In this document: positions 7,754-15,800 of the stretch, one piece after another
How positions within the stretch are numbered: position 1 is the first letter of the stretch
How the letters are laid out: every line of letters starts with the position of its first letter
Position numbers and translations under genes: made by a program
Source of the DNA: Planctomycetota bacterium
GTDB lineage: Bacteria; Planctomycetota; Phycisphaerae; Phycisphaerales; UBA1924
NCBI GenBank assembly: GCA_023434205.1
Contig: JAEYTB010000054.1
Span: 1 to 48,690 of the forward strand
Direction of reading: 5' to 3'
Length of the DNA: 48,690 bases
The notes under the pieces: model-generated
What the model saw: the letters and a program-made list of their open reading frames with translations, nothing else
Databases searched by the model: none
Told to the model about the DNA's origin: nothing

Positions 7754-9487
7754 TCAGCCGGAATAGAGGGATAGGAGCAGCGTTTGAAAGCGTTCCGTGA
7801 ACGCACGGCCATCACAGAGCGGGGAAGCAAGAAGCCGGGGACGGAGCGACGCGCGGAGGGTGGAGAGTGAGTCGAGGTCGGCGGCGAGCGTGGCGGCCTT
7901 GGCGATGTAGTCGTCCTCGGTCGTGACGCACAGGTCGGGAAGGCCCGCCGCGGAAAGGAGCGAGAGCCCCATGCGGGAGGCGGTGGTGCCACCGATGAGG
8001 GAGACGACGGGCAGGCCCATGAGGAGCGATTCAAGGGTCGTGAGCGTGCCGTGGTAGGGGAACGTGTCCAGCGCAATATCCGCCCGGTGGTACACGGCGA
8101 GGTGCCCCCCCACCGCTTCGACGGGCGCAAGCGGCTCGACGCTGTCCGGCGGGGCGCCAGCGCTGTAGAACCGCTCGCGAAGGTCCGCTCGCACACCCTC
8201 ATCCGCGAGGCTGAAGTGCTTGAGGATCAGGCGCGAGCGCGGGATCGCCGTGAGCAGGCGCGACCACAGCCGGATGAGGGGCTCGTTGAACTTCAGCGGG
8301 CTGCTGAACGAGGCGAACGTGATGTGTCCCGCGGCGAGCGCCGGCAGGGGCGACACCGGGGGCGGGCTCTCTGGCGGCCGGTAAGTGGTGGAGCACGGGT
8401 CCAGACGCAGCAGACGCTCGGCGCTGTGCGCTTCGCTGCCCGCAGGGTCGGTGAGGGCATCGACCATGCGGAAGTCCATGCCGGGCAGGCCCGTGGTGGA
8501 CGGGTAGCCCGCGTAGCTGATCGTGAAAGGCGCCGGACGATGCGAAAGGACCCCGGGGCGTCCGCCCTGGGTGAGGGCGGCCAGGTCGATCAGGATGTCG
8601 ATGCGGTCGGCGCGGATGAGGTCGGCGATCTTGGAGTCGGCAAGGGTGGCGCAGGAGCGCCATTGGTCGGACTTGGCCCGGAGCCGCGCGGTGACCTCAT
8701 CGGCGCTGGTGGAGGTGGCGTAGCAGGTGAGGTGAAATCGGGCGCGGTCAAGGTGGTCAAAGATCGGCTCCACGACGTGGGCAACCGAGTGGCGGCGCAA
8801 GTCGGGGGAAATGAACGCAAGTCTCAGGGGGTTGGGCGCCGCCCGCGGCAGGGGCGGGCGGGGCGCCGGTGCGGGGTCCAGCGCGCGGGCGTACCGCTGG
8901 TGCGCCGCAAGAAGCTGCGCCGGCGAGGTCCCCGGTGCGTACGTGTGCATCACGGCGTAGCGCTGGAGCTGCGTGGGGGTGGCGCCGGGCTCGCCCACAA
9001 GCTCGCGCATCAGGGGGAGAGCCTGCTCGATGCGGCCCGTCGCATGAAGCAGGTTGGGGAGGGCGTGGCGGAGGTACGGGCTGCGGGGGGTGCGGGCGAG
9101 CCCCTCCTCCAGAACGCGCCGGGCCTCCGAGTACCGCGAAAGCCCGGTCAGGGCGCTGGCGAGCCCCGCCCGGGCCACATCATCCGCCGGCGCGGCCTCC
9201 ACGGCGGTGGTCAGCAGCGGGAGCGCCTCCTCAAAGCGGGCCTGGGAAACAAGCACCGAGCCCAGGTTCGCGTTGACGCGCGGGTCCCTGGGGTGCAGGC
9301 GCAGAACCTGGCGGGAGTAGTGCTCGCAGCGGGGCAGGTCGTTGCTGGCGAAGGCGATAAAGCCCAGGAGCGCGAGCAGGCCCGCGTGGTTGGGGTTCCC
9401 GGCCAGGGCGCGGAGCGCGACGGCCTGGGCCTGGTCGACCTTCCCCTGGTCCAGCAGCGCGTTGGCGGTGTCCAGGGGGGAGGGCAT
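7754..9487 (-). CDS. TPR-repeat GT41 (SPINDLY/OGT-like) glycosyltransferase C
   Basis: A 577-aa protein with the same plan as its downstream neighbour. The N-terminal TPR array (about 1-200, e.g. DPRVNANLGSVLVSQARFEEAL) includes HATGRIEQALPLMREL, nearly the same as HAVGRIEQALPLLREL in protein B, which indicates a tandem duplication. Catalytic blocks are SPDLRRHSVAHVVEP, LIDLAALTQGGR, GYPSTTGLPGMDFRMVDALTDP, SFSSPLKFNEPLIRLW and LDTFPYHGTLTTLESLLMGLP. In this copy the DLAGHT motif of the others reads DLAALT, so the usual His is lost there, which may alter or abolish activity. A -10-like TATCAT lies nine bases before the ATG. First gene of the apparent GT41 operon. Confidence 0.87.
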   Translation of the reverse strand: MPSPLDTANALLDQGKVDQAQAVALRALAGNPNHAGLLALLGFIAFASNDLPRCEHYSRQVLRLHPRDPRVNANLGSVLVSQARFEEALPLLTTAVEAAPADDVARAGLASALTGLSRYSEARRVLEEGLARTPRSPYLRHALPNLLHATGRIEQALPLMRELVGEPGATPTQLQRYAVMHTYAPGTSPAQLLAAHQRYARALDPAPAPRPPLPRAAPNPLRLAFISPDLRRHSVAHVVEPIFDHLDRARFHLTCYATSTSADEVTARLRAKSDQWRSCATLADSKIADLIRADRIDILIDLAALTQGGRPGVLSHRPAPFTISYAGYPSTTGLPGMDFRMVDALTDPAGSEAHSAERLLRLDPCSTTYRPPESPPPVSPLPALAAGHITFASFSSPLKFNEPLIRLWSRLLTAIPRSRLILKHFSLADEGVRADLRERFYSAGAPPDSVEPLAPVEAVGGHLAVYHRADIALDTFPYHGTLTTLESLLMGLPVVSLIGGTTASRMGLSLLSAAGLPDLCVTTEDDYIAKAATLAADLDSLSTLRASLRPRLLASPLCDGRAFTERFQTLLLSLYSG

Positions 9488-9496
9488 GGTGGGGCG

Positions 9497-9502
9497 ATGA
9501 TA
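9497..9502 (-). promoter_or_regulatory. -10-like TATCAT upstream of GT41 gene C
   Basis: On the minus strand TATCAT is followed by nine bases and then ATG 9487. The arrangement (TATCAT, CGCCCC, ATG) closely resembles the one before the GT39 gene at 26519. No -35 is obvious. It suggests a leaderless or nearly leaderless transcript. Confidence 0.35.
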
Positions 9503-9606
9503 CGGGCGGGAGGGCCGGGCCCGCGGGTTCTAGGACGCTGGGAGGAGCCCGGGCGTGAAGTTGGGCAAGGTGGGGGTCGATAGAGCCCTGTACCACGCGG
9601 GCAGTT

Positions 9607-9622
9607 TGGGCAGAGTTGCCCA
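9607..9622. promoter_or_regulatory. Small inverted repeat in the 9488-9671 divergent gap
   Basis: TGGGC-AGAGTT-GCCCA is a 5-bp perfect dyad 50 bases before the start of the excisionase-HTH response regulator. It could be an operator, possibly for the neighbouring regulator itself, but the arm is short and no function is shown. The remainder of the 184-base gap holds no recognised gene. Confidence 0.2.
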
Positions 9623-9671
9623 TCTGTGGCGGCCGGGGATGGCCGCGTCGGCGCGTGGGGAGTGCGTCGTC

Positions 9672-10295
9672 ATGAGCACGGAAACGGGCGGCGAGGACCT
9701 GTCGGGCAAGCGCGTGTTCACCACGGGCGAGGCCGCGGCGGTGTGCAAGGTAAGCCAGCAGACCATCATCCGCTGCTTCGACTCGGGGCGGCTGACGGGC
9801 TTCCGCGTCCCCGGCAGCAAGTTCCGGCGGATCCCGCGGGAAGAGCTCATCCGCTTCATGCGGGCGAACAACATCCCGCTCGAGGCCCTGGGGTCCGCCC
9901 GCAAGCGGGTGCTCGTGGTCGATGACGACCCGCGGATCGTCGAGCTCTACACCGACCTGCTGGGCCGCGACGGCCGCTTCGACGTCAAGACCGCCGGGAA
10001 CGGCTACGACGCGGGCCTGCAGACCGAGGCCTTCAAGCCCCAGCTCATCATCCTGGACTACATGCTGCCGGACATCAACGGAACCATCGTGTGCAAGCGG
10101 GTGCGCGAGAACCCAAACCTCGCCGACACCAAGGTGCTGTGCGTGAGCGGCGTCATCAACCCGCACGAGGTCGAGTCGCTCATGTCCGCGGGCGCGAACG
10201 CGTTCCTCAAGAAGCCGTTCCAGGTGCCCGAGCTGATGGGCAAAATCTCCGAACTGCTGGAGCTGGAGACCGCGGAGGGCAAGGTGGGGGCGTGA
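9672..10295 (+). CDS. Excisionase-type HTH DNA-binding / receiver-domain response regulator
   Basis: A 207-aa protein with reversed domain order for a response regulator. Residues about 14-66 are a MerR/excisionase-like winged helix (FTTGEAAAVCKVSQQTI, then GSKFRRIPREELIRFM). Residues 78-200 form a full receiver domain with acidic pocket D84-D86, phospho-acceptor D129 in LIILDYMLPD, Ser159 in the Thr/Ser position and K181 in FLKKPF. ATG 9672 is preferred because GGGGAG sits nine bases upstream and the HTH starts soon after. Most response regulators carry the receiver first, so this is a distinctive layout. The HDOD/kinase gene follows after 13 bases and is the obvious candidate phosphodonor. 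Function beyond DNA-binding signal output is inferred. Confidence 0.88.
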   Translation: MSTETGGEDLSGKRVFTTGEAAAVCKVSQQTIIRCFDSGRLTGFRVPGSKFRRIPREELIRFMRANNIPLEALGSARKRVLVVDDDPRIVELYTDLLGRDGRFDVKTAGNGYDAGLQTEAFKPQLIILDYMLPDINGTIVCKRVRENPNLADTKVLCVSGVINPHEVESLMSAGANAFLKKPFQVPELMGKISELLELETAEGKVGA

Positions 10296-10308
10296 GGGCT
10301 GGAGTGGA

Positions 10309-12570
10309 ATGACGCCGGCGGCAACAACCCCAGAGCGCGCGCGCCAGGTCGAGATGATCCTCGAGCGCGTGCGCACGCTCCCGACGCTCTCGCCGGTGGC
10401 CGCGCGCCTTCTGTCCATCGGGACCATCGACGAGGTGCTCATCGGCGACGTGGTCAAGATCATCGAGAGCGACCCCGCGCTCTCCGCCCGGATCCTGGGG
10501 CTGTGCCGCAAGGCCGACCGCGGCCTGGGCGACCGCATCACCACCGTCAAGCGCGCGGTCCTGATGCTGGGGATCGAGGCCGTCCGTGCCGCGGCCCTCA
10601 GCGTCAGCGTCTACGACCTCATGACCGGCGAGGACGAGGCGGCCCGGGAGGCCCTCGACGCGGCGGTCGCGGGCGACGCGGCTCCCGCCAAAAAGACCTT
10701 CGACCGCAAGGGCTTCTGGAAGCACTCGATCGCCGTGGCCTGCGCCGCGGAACTCATCGCGCAGATCAACCCCAAGCTGCGGGTCATGCCCGAAGAGGCC
10801 TTCCTGGCGGGCCTGCTGCACGACGTGGGCAAGCTCGTCCTGGACCTGGTCCTGCCGCGGAGTTATGAGCGGGTGCTGGAGGTCGCCCACCGGCGCGGCT
10901 GCGACAGCAGCGCCGTGGAGCGGGCGGTGCTGGGGCTGGACCATCACACCGCGGGCAAGCGCGTCACCGAGCACTGGGGCCTCCCCGAGCCCATCCAGCA
11001 CGTGGTGTGGATGCACGGGCAGCCGCTGGCCGCGCTCCCGGAGGGGCCGGACCGCAACCTGATCGGCGCGGTGACCGTGGCCAAGGCGGTGTGCCGCCGC
11101 CTCCACCTCGGGTGGCCGGGGGACTTCGGGCAGGCCCCCGACGCCGAGCGGCTGTGGGCCGAGCTTGGGCTCAAGGCCGGCGGGCCGTCGCACATCGCCG
11201 GCCCCCTCCACGGGGCGATCGCCGACCGCCTGAAGGTGCTGGGGCTGGACGACATGACCCCGCCCGGGCTGCTGCTCGAGAGCCTGAGCAACGCGAACCG
11301 GCAGCTCAGCGACCTCAACAGCGCCCTGCAGGAGCGGGCGGTCATGAGCCACTCCCAGGCGCGGGTGCTCGAAGCCATCGACCAGTTCCACGCGATGAGC
11401 CCGGCCGCACGGACCGTCGCCGAGACGATGGGGGTCGTCGCGATGTCAGCCTGGCGGGCCTTCGGCGCGGGGTTCTACGCCGTCCTGGCCCAGGGCGAGG
11501 GCGAGGAAGTCTGGCGCATGGTGCAGCTCGACCCCTCGGGCGACCCGATGGCCGTCTGCCTCCTGGACGCCCCGCCGCAGCGCGTGGGCGGCGCGCGCCT
11601 GTCAGAGCTGGCCAGCGGGTCGCAGCTCAACGTCGCGGTGCTGGGGCTGCTGCCCTGGCTGAGCGACCACCTCCTGCACGCGAGCGACCTCCGCAAGCTC
11701 CGGCTCCTGCCCCTCACCGGCGGCGGCCCGCCCGCGATCCTCATCAACGACCGCGACATCGCCGAGGGCCTCGCCCCGGGGGCCCTCCGCGCCGTCACCG
11801 CCACCTGGGGCGCCGCGATGGCCGCCGCCGCGGAGCGCGAGCGCTCCCGCCGCCTGCACGAGCAGCTCGTGGAGAGCGGCCGCGCCATCGCCGAGATGCA
11901 GGCCAAGCTCGCCGAGCAGGAATCCATGGTCCGCCTGGGCCAGACCACCGCCGGGGCGGCCCACGAGATGAATAACCCCCTCACCGTCATCGCCGGGCAC
12001 GGCCAGCTCCTGATGTCCCGCCTCCAGAACGAGCGCGACAAGAGCGCCGCCCGGGCCATCGCCGACGCCGCCAAAGACCTCTCGAGCATGATCTCGAGCC
12101 TGCACCTGCTCTCGCAGACACCCGTCGCCCAGCCCCGCACCGTCCGCATCGCCGAGGTCGTCACCCGCGCCGTCGCCAACGCGCGCCAGAAGTCCGGCAA
12201 ACAGACCACCGTCACCCAGCGGGTCGAAGTGAAGGAAGCACACCTGGACCCGGACCTCGCCGCGGGCGTGCTCACAGAGCTCGTCGCCAACGCGATGGAG
12301 GCGTGCCCCGAGGGGCCCGTCACCATCACCGTCGCCGTTCGCGAGGGCTCTCTCATCATCGAGGTCGCCGACATGGGCCCCGGCCTCACCCACAAGGCCC
12401 GACAGCATGCGTTCGACCCGTTCTTTAGCGAACGCCCCGCCGGCCGCGGCAGGGGCCTGGGCCTCACCCGCGCCCAGCGCATGGCTGTCGCCATGGGCGG
12501 GGGAATCGCCCTCGAGGACGGGGCGGGGGGCGGCGTGCGCGCAGTTCTTGCGCTGCCGGAGTGGAAGTGA
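10309..12570 (+). CDS. HDOD domain / histidine kinase fusion protein
   Basis: A 753-aa soluble signalling protein with no membrane segment. Residues about 12-260 are an HDOD domain (LPTLSPVAARLLSI, then LLHDVGKLVLDL with H171-D172, and HHTAGKRVTEHWGLPEPI). Residues about 340-500 are a poorly conserved, GAF-like sensory stretch, followed by a coiled-coil helix (about 505-545). The kinase core has an H box AAHEMNNPLTVIAGHG with H552, an N box around N661 (ELVANAMEA), a G1 box with D688 (DMGPGL) and a G2 box GRGRGLGL at about 711-718. GGAG lies four bases before the ATG. HDOD proteins usually regulate other partners, so joining HDOD to a kinase suggests it integrates a cytoplasmic signal. The likely partner is the receiver protein 13 bases upstream. 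Confidence 0.86.
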   Translation: MTPAATTPERARQVEMILERVRTLPTLSPVAARLLSIGTIDEVLIGDVVKIIESDPALSARILGLCRKADRGLGDRITTVKRAVLMLGIEAVRAAALSVSVYDLMTGEDEAAREALDAAVAGDAAPAKKTFDRKGFWKHSIAVACAAELIAQINPKLRVMPEEAFLAGLLHDVGKLVLDLVLPRSYERVLEVAHRRGCDSSAVERAVLGLDHHTAGKRVTEHWGLPEPIQHVVWMHGQPLAALPEGPDRNLIGAVTVAKAVCRRLHLGWPGDFGQAPDAERLWAELGLKAGGPSHIAGPLHGAIADRLKVLGLDDMTPPGLLLESLSNANRQLSDLNSALQERAVMSHSQARVLEAIDQFHAMSPAARTVAETMGVVAMSAWRAFGAGFYAVLAQGEGEEVWRMVQLDPSGDPMAVCLLDAPPQRVGGARLSELASGSQLNVAVLGLLPWLSDHLLHASDLRKLRLLPLTGGGPPAILINDRDIAEGLAPGALRAVTATWGAAMAAAAERERSRRLHEQLVESGRAIAEMQAKLAEQESMVRLGQTTAGAAHEMNNPLTVIAGHGQLLMSRLQNERDKSAARAIADAAKDLSSMISSLHLLSQTPVAQPRTVRIAEVVTRAVANARQKSGKQTTVTQRVEVKEAHLDPDLAAGVLTELVANAMEACPEGPVTITVAVREGSLIIEVADMGPGLTHKARQHAFDPFFSERPAGRGRGLGLTRAQRMAVAMGGGIALEDGAGGGVRAVLALPEWK

Positions 12571-12660
12571 CGCGGGTTATTCCGGCGACAACGGCTGAAC
12601 CGGGAACGCGGGCGGGCCGATGTGTGGCATAGGCCGCGGGAGCGGCCAAGGAGCCACGCG

Positions 12661-13758
12661 ATGGCACGGCGTCGGAAGAGCAACAAGGGGCGGGGACGGG
12701 TGCTGGCGGTTGCGCCGGTGCGGGAGGTTCGCGACGCGCTGGTCGCCCGCCTCACGGGCCTGGGCGTGCCCGCGCTGGGCGCGTGCGATGTGAGCACGGC
12801 CCGGGCCATGCTGAACGAATCCTTCTACGACGTCGTGGTGATCGGGGACGCCGACGGCGAGAGCGTCGCCGCGGCGGCCGAGCTGTGCGCCAGCGACCGC
12901 TCCGTGAGCTGTGTCGTGATCGCGGCCGAGGCGGAGCTCGACCTCGCGGTCGCCGTGATGCGGGCCGGCGGCGTAGACCTCCTGCCCATCCACTGCACGG
13001 ACGCGGCGCTGTCGGCCTCGCTCGAGGCGGCGGCCCGCCGCTCGCGCAAGCTGCGGGCCAAGGAGCGCCTGGAAGAGCGGCGTGCCCGCAAGCTGCGGCG
13101 GGCCTGCCGCGAGCTCGGCCGGTCGCGCGATGCCCTGGTGACCCAGCTCGGCAGCGTGTGCGGGGACGTCGCCGCGAGCTACCGGGACCTCTCCGAGCAG
13201 ATGACGCAGGTGGCCCTCGCCAGCGAGCTCAACACGATCTTCCGCCAGGAGCTGGACCTTGAGTGCCTGCTCCGCACCGTCCTCGAGTACACCCTGAAGA
13301 AAATCGGCCCCACCAACGCGGCGATCTTCCTCCCCAGCCAGTCCGGCGACTACACGCTCGGCGCCTACGTCAACTACGACTGCCCGCGCGACACCGCCGA
13401 GACGCTGCTGGACCACCTCGCCGACATCATCGCCCCCGCGTTCGAGAACCGCGACGACGTCGCCGTGATGCGCGGACTGCGGGACGTGCGCGAGACCCCC
13501 GGGCCCGCGGGCGAGTGGCTGGAAGACTCCGCCGTGGCGGCCTTCTCCTGCCGCCAGGACGGCGAGTGCCTCGCGGTGGTGGTCCTGTTCCGCGACCGCC
13601 GGAACCCCTACAGCCCCGCGGCAGCCCGCACGATGCGCATCATCAAGGACCTCTTCGGCCAGCAGCTCGCCCGCCTCATCCGGATGCACCACCGCCACCT
13701 CCCCAACCACCAGTGGGGCGGCTTCTTCGGCGAGGGCGACAAGGGCATGGCGGCGTAA
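12661..13758 (+). CDS. Pseudo-receiver / coiled-coil / GAF-domain protein
   Basis: A 365-aa protein starting at ATG 12661, with AAGGAG seven bases before it. Residues 12-115 have the alternating fold of a receiver domain (RVLAVAPVREVRDALVARL, then DVVVIGDADGES) but lack the paired N-terminal acids, and the phospho-acceptor position is displaced or replaced, so it is probably not phosphorylated. Residues about 118-185 are a basic coiled coil. Residues about 190-345 resemble a GAF domain (ELDLECLLRTVLEYTLKKIG, AAIFLPSQSGDYTLGAYVNYDC, AFSCRQDGECLAVVVLFRDR). The end is His-rich (MHHRHLPNHQW). It follows the HDOD/kinase by 90 bases on the same strand. A signal-sensing adaptor is the most likely role; output is unknown. 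Confidence 0.78.
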   Translation: MARRRKSNKGRGRVLAVAPVREVRDALVARLTGLGVPALGACDVSTARAMLNESFYDVVVIGDADGESVAAAAELCASDRSVSCVVIAAEAELDLAVAVMRAGGVDLLPIHCTDAALSASLEAAARRSRKLRAKERLEERRARKLRRACRELGRSRDALVTQLGSVCGDVAASYRDLSEQMTQVALASELNTIFRQELDLECLLRTVLEYTLKKIGPTNAAIFLPSQSGDYTLGAYVNYDCPRDTAETLLDHLADIIAPAFENRDDVAVMRGLRDVRETPGPAGEWLEDSAVAAFSCRQDGECLAVVVLFRDRRNPYSPAAARTMRIIKDLFGQQLARLIRMHHRHLPNHQWGGFFGEGDKGMAA

Positions 13759-13766
13759 GGGCCGTC

Positions 13767-15008
13767 CTACTCGTGCCGCAGCGCGTCGATCGGGTCCAGC
13801 CGCGCCGCCTTGATCGCCGGGAACATGCCGAAGGTGACGCCCGTGATCGCCGCGACGACCACCGCCACCAGCATGGCCCACACCGGGATCTCCGCGTGCG
13901 ACATGAACTTGGGCAGCGCGGCCCGGGCCGCCATCACCATCGCCTGGCTCACCAGCAGGCCCAGCGCGCTGCCGACCACGCACAGCGTCACCGCTTCCAC
14001 CAGGAACTGCGCCAGAATAATCTCCGGCCGCGCGCCCACCGCCTTGCGCAGCCCGATCTCCCGCGTCCGTTCGCTCACGCTCACCAGCATGATGTTCATG
14101 ATCCCCACGCCGCCCACCAGCAGCGAGATCGCCGCGATCCCCCCCACCAGCGCCGTCATGAACCCCGCGATCTTGTTGAACTGCTGGCGCGCCTGCTCGA
14201 TCGCCTCGATCCCGAAGGTGTCCGGGTCCTCGGGCTGCAGCTTGCGCACCCGCCGCATGTAGCTGGTCACCTCCGCCTTCGCGTCCTCGAACTGCTCCGG
14301 CTTGTAGGTCTGCGCGATCATCCAGATCCGCGGCTCGGGCCGCATCACCAGCGCCGTCGAGAACGGGATAAACAGCTCGGTCTGGGCCTCGTTCCCGCCC
14401 ATCTGGATGATCGGGTCCTTCGTCTCGACGACGCCCACGATCAAAAACCGCCGCCCGTCCACGAGGATGAAGGACCCCGAGGGGTCGCTGGAGAGGCCCA
14501 GCTCCTCGATGCCCTTGTCGTTGATGAGGCAGACCTGCCGCCGCTCCTCCTCGTCGATCATCATGAAGGGGCGGCCCTGCGTCACGGTCCGGCCCTCGAT
14601 GTCGTGCCACTCCGGCCGGATCCCCTGCACCGTCACGCCCGGCTTGATGATGTCCTTGTGCTGCACCGACGGCGCAAAGCGGGTCACGGGCGTGATCCGC
14701 TCCAGCGAGGGCGCAGCCGTCCGCAGGCCCTCCGCCTGCGCGACGGTGATGCGGATCTGCCGCCAGTTGAAGCGGTCGCGGATCTGCGGCGGGAACCGCG
14801 GGAAAATCCAGATCTTGTTCGCGCCGACCTTGCTGAACTCGTCCAGGATCGTCTGCCGCGCCCCCACCATCGCCGCGACCGTCACCACCACCGCCACCAC
14901 CGCGATGATGATGCCCAGGGTGGTGAGCAGCGCGCGCACCTTGTTCGCCCAGATCTGGCCCAGGGCCAGGACGATGGTCTGCAGGATGACGCGGGGGAGC
15001 ATCAGCAT
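13767..15008 (-). CDS. MacB/FtsX-type ABC transporter permease
   Basis: A 413-aa inner-membrane protein of the MacB permease family. One transmembrane helix is near residues 20-45, followed by a large periplasmic MacB_PCD-like domain (about 50-275) and a FtsX-type block of three helices towards the C-terminus. That block contains LLVGGVGIMNIMLVSVSERTREIGLRKAVGAR, the classic FtsX cytoplasmic signature, and ends AIKAARLDPIDALRHE. It works with the ATPase encoded 12 bases upstream and the adaptor beyond that. Either of two near-adjacent ATGs (15008, 15002) could be used. It converges with the GAF gene, with 8 bases between stops. The substrate may be a lipid, peptide or polysaccharide; linkage to the glycan genes only hints at the last. 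Confidence 0.9.
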   Translation of the reverse strand: MLMLPRVILQTIVLALGQIWANKVRALLTTLGIIIAVVAVVVTVAAMVGARQTILDEFSKVGANKIWIFPRFPPQIRDRFNWRQIRITVAQAEGLRTAAPSLERITPVTRFAPSVQHKDIIKPGVTVQGIRPEWHDIEGRTVTQGRPFMMIDEEERRQVCLINDKGIEELGLSSDPSGSFILVDGRRFLIVGVVETKDPIIQMGGNEAQTELFIPFSTALVMRPEPRIWMIAQTYKPEQFEDAKAEVTSYMRRVRKLQPEDPDTFGIEAIEQARQQFNKIAGFMTALVGGIAAISLLVGGVGIMNIMLVSVSERTREIGLRKAVGARPEIILAQFLVEAVTLCVVGSALGLLVSQAMVMAARAALPKFMSHAEIPVWAMLVAVVVAAITGVTFGMFPAIKAARLDPIDALRHE

Positions 15009-15020
15009 GGGGAGAGGGGC

Positions 15021-15800
15021 CTAAGCGTGCGAAAGGGTTGCCTCGGTGGCGCGTTTGGCCGCGTCCAGGGCGCGGGCCAGAAAGTCCTGGTGGATGGGGT
15101 CCTGTGAAGTGGGATGGTCGGAAAGCACCCTCCCGTCCTTGAGCCGCACGATCCGCTCGGCGTGCCCGGCGATGTCCTCCTCGTGCGTCACGATCACGAT
15201 CGTCTGGCCGGACTGGTGCAGGGCCCTGAACAGCGCGATGATCTCCTCGCTGGTGGTGGAGTCCAGGTTGCCCGTGGGCTCGTCCGCCAGCAGAATCGAC
15301 GGCTCGTTCACGAGCGCCCGCGCGATCGCCACCCGCTGCCGCTGCCCGCCCGAGAGCTGGTTGGGCCGGTGGGTCATGCGGTGCTCGAGCCCCACCTTCA
15401 CCAGCGCCGCCTTGGCCATCCGCCGCGCGCTGAGCCAGTGGCGGCGGGAATAGATCAGCGGCAGCATCACGTTCTTGAGCGCCGTGGCCCGGTTCAGCAG
15501 CTCGAAGCTCTGAAAAACAAACCCGATCTCCTCGTTGCGGACCTGCGCCAGCGCCCCCGCCCCCATCGCGTGCGTCATCTTGCCGTTCAGCTCGTACGAG
15601 CCGGCCGTGGGCTGGTCAAGGCAGCCCAGGATGTTCATCAGCGTGGACTTGCCCGAGCCCGACGACCCCATGATCGCGACGAACTCGTTGCGGCGCACCG
15701 TCAGGTCCACCCCGCGCAGCGCATGCACCTGCTCGCTGCCCACCTTGTACACCTTGGTCAGCCCGCGGATCTGGATGGTGACGGGCTGCTCAGCCGCCAT
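15021..15800 (-). CDS. ABC transporter ATP-binding protein, MacB/LolD type
   Basis: A 259-aa ATPase with Walker A GSSGSGKS at 45-52, Q-loop near 97, signature LSGGQ at 149-153, Walker B ILLADEP at 169-175, the D-loop Asp180, and the switch His in VTHEEDIA. The region after Walker A (NILGCLDQPTAGSYELNG) is typical of the LolD/MacB class. The start is taken at ATG 15800, which overlaps the end of the adaptor gene by 11 bases, so the two are translationally coupled. Unlike E. coli MacB, the ATPase and permease are separate polypeptides here. Confidence 0.92.
   Translation of the reverse strand: MAAEQPVTIQIRGLTKVYKVGSEQVHALRGVDLTVRRNEFVAIMGSSGSGKSTLMNILGCLDQPTAGSYELNGKMTHAMGAGALAQVRNEEIGFVFQSFELLNRATALKNVMLPLIYSRRHWLSARRMAKAALVKVGLEHRMTHRPNQLSGGQRQRVAIARALVNEPSILLADEPTGNLDSTTSEEIIALFRALHQSGQTIVIVTHEEDIAGHAERIVRLKDGRVLSDHPTSQDPIHQDFLARALDAAKRATEATLSHA

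Noticed and set aside
10296..10308. Possible promoter or terminator between the HTH-receiver and HDOD-kinase genes
   Set aside because: The 13-base gap only holds the ribosome site of the second gene.
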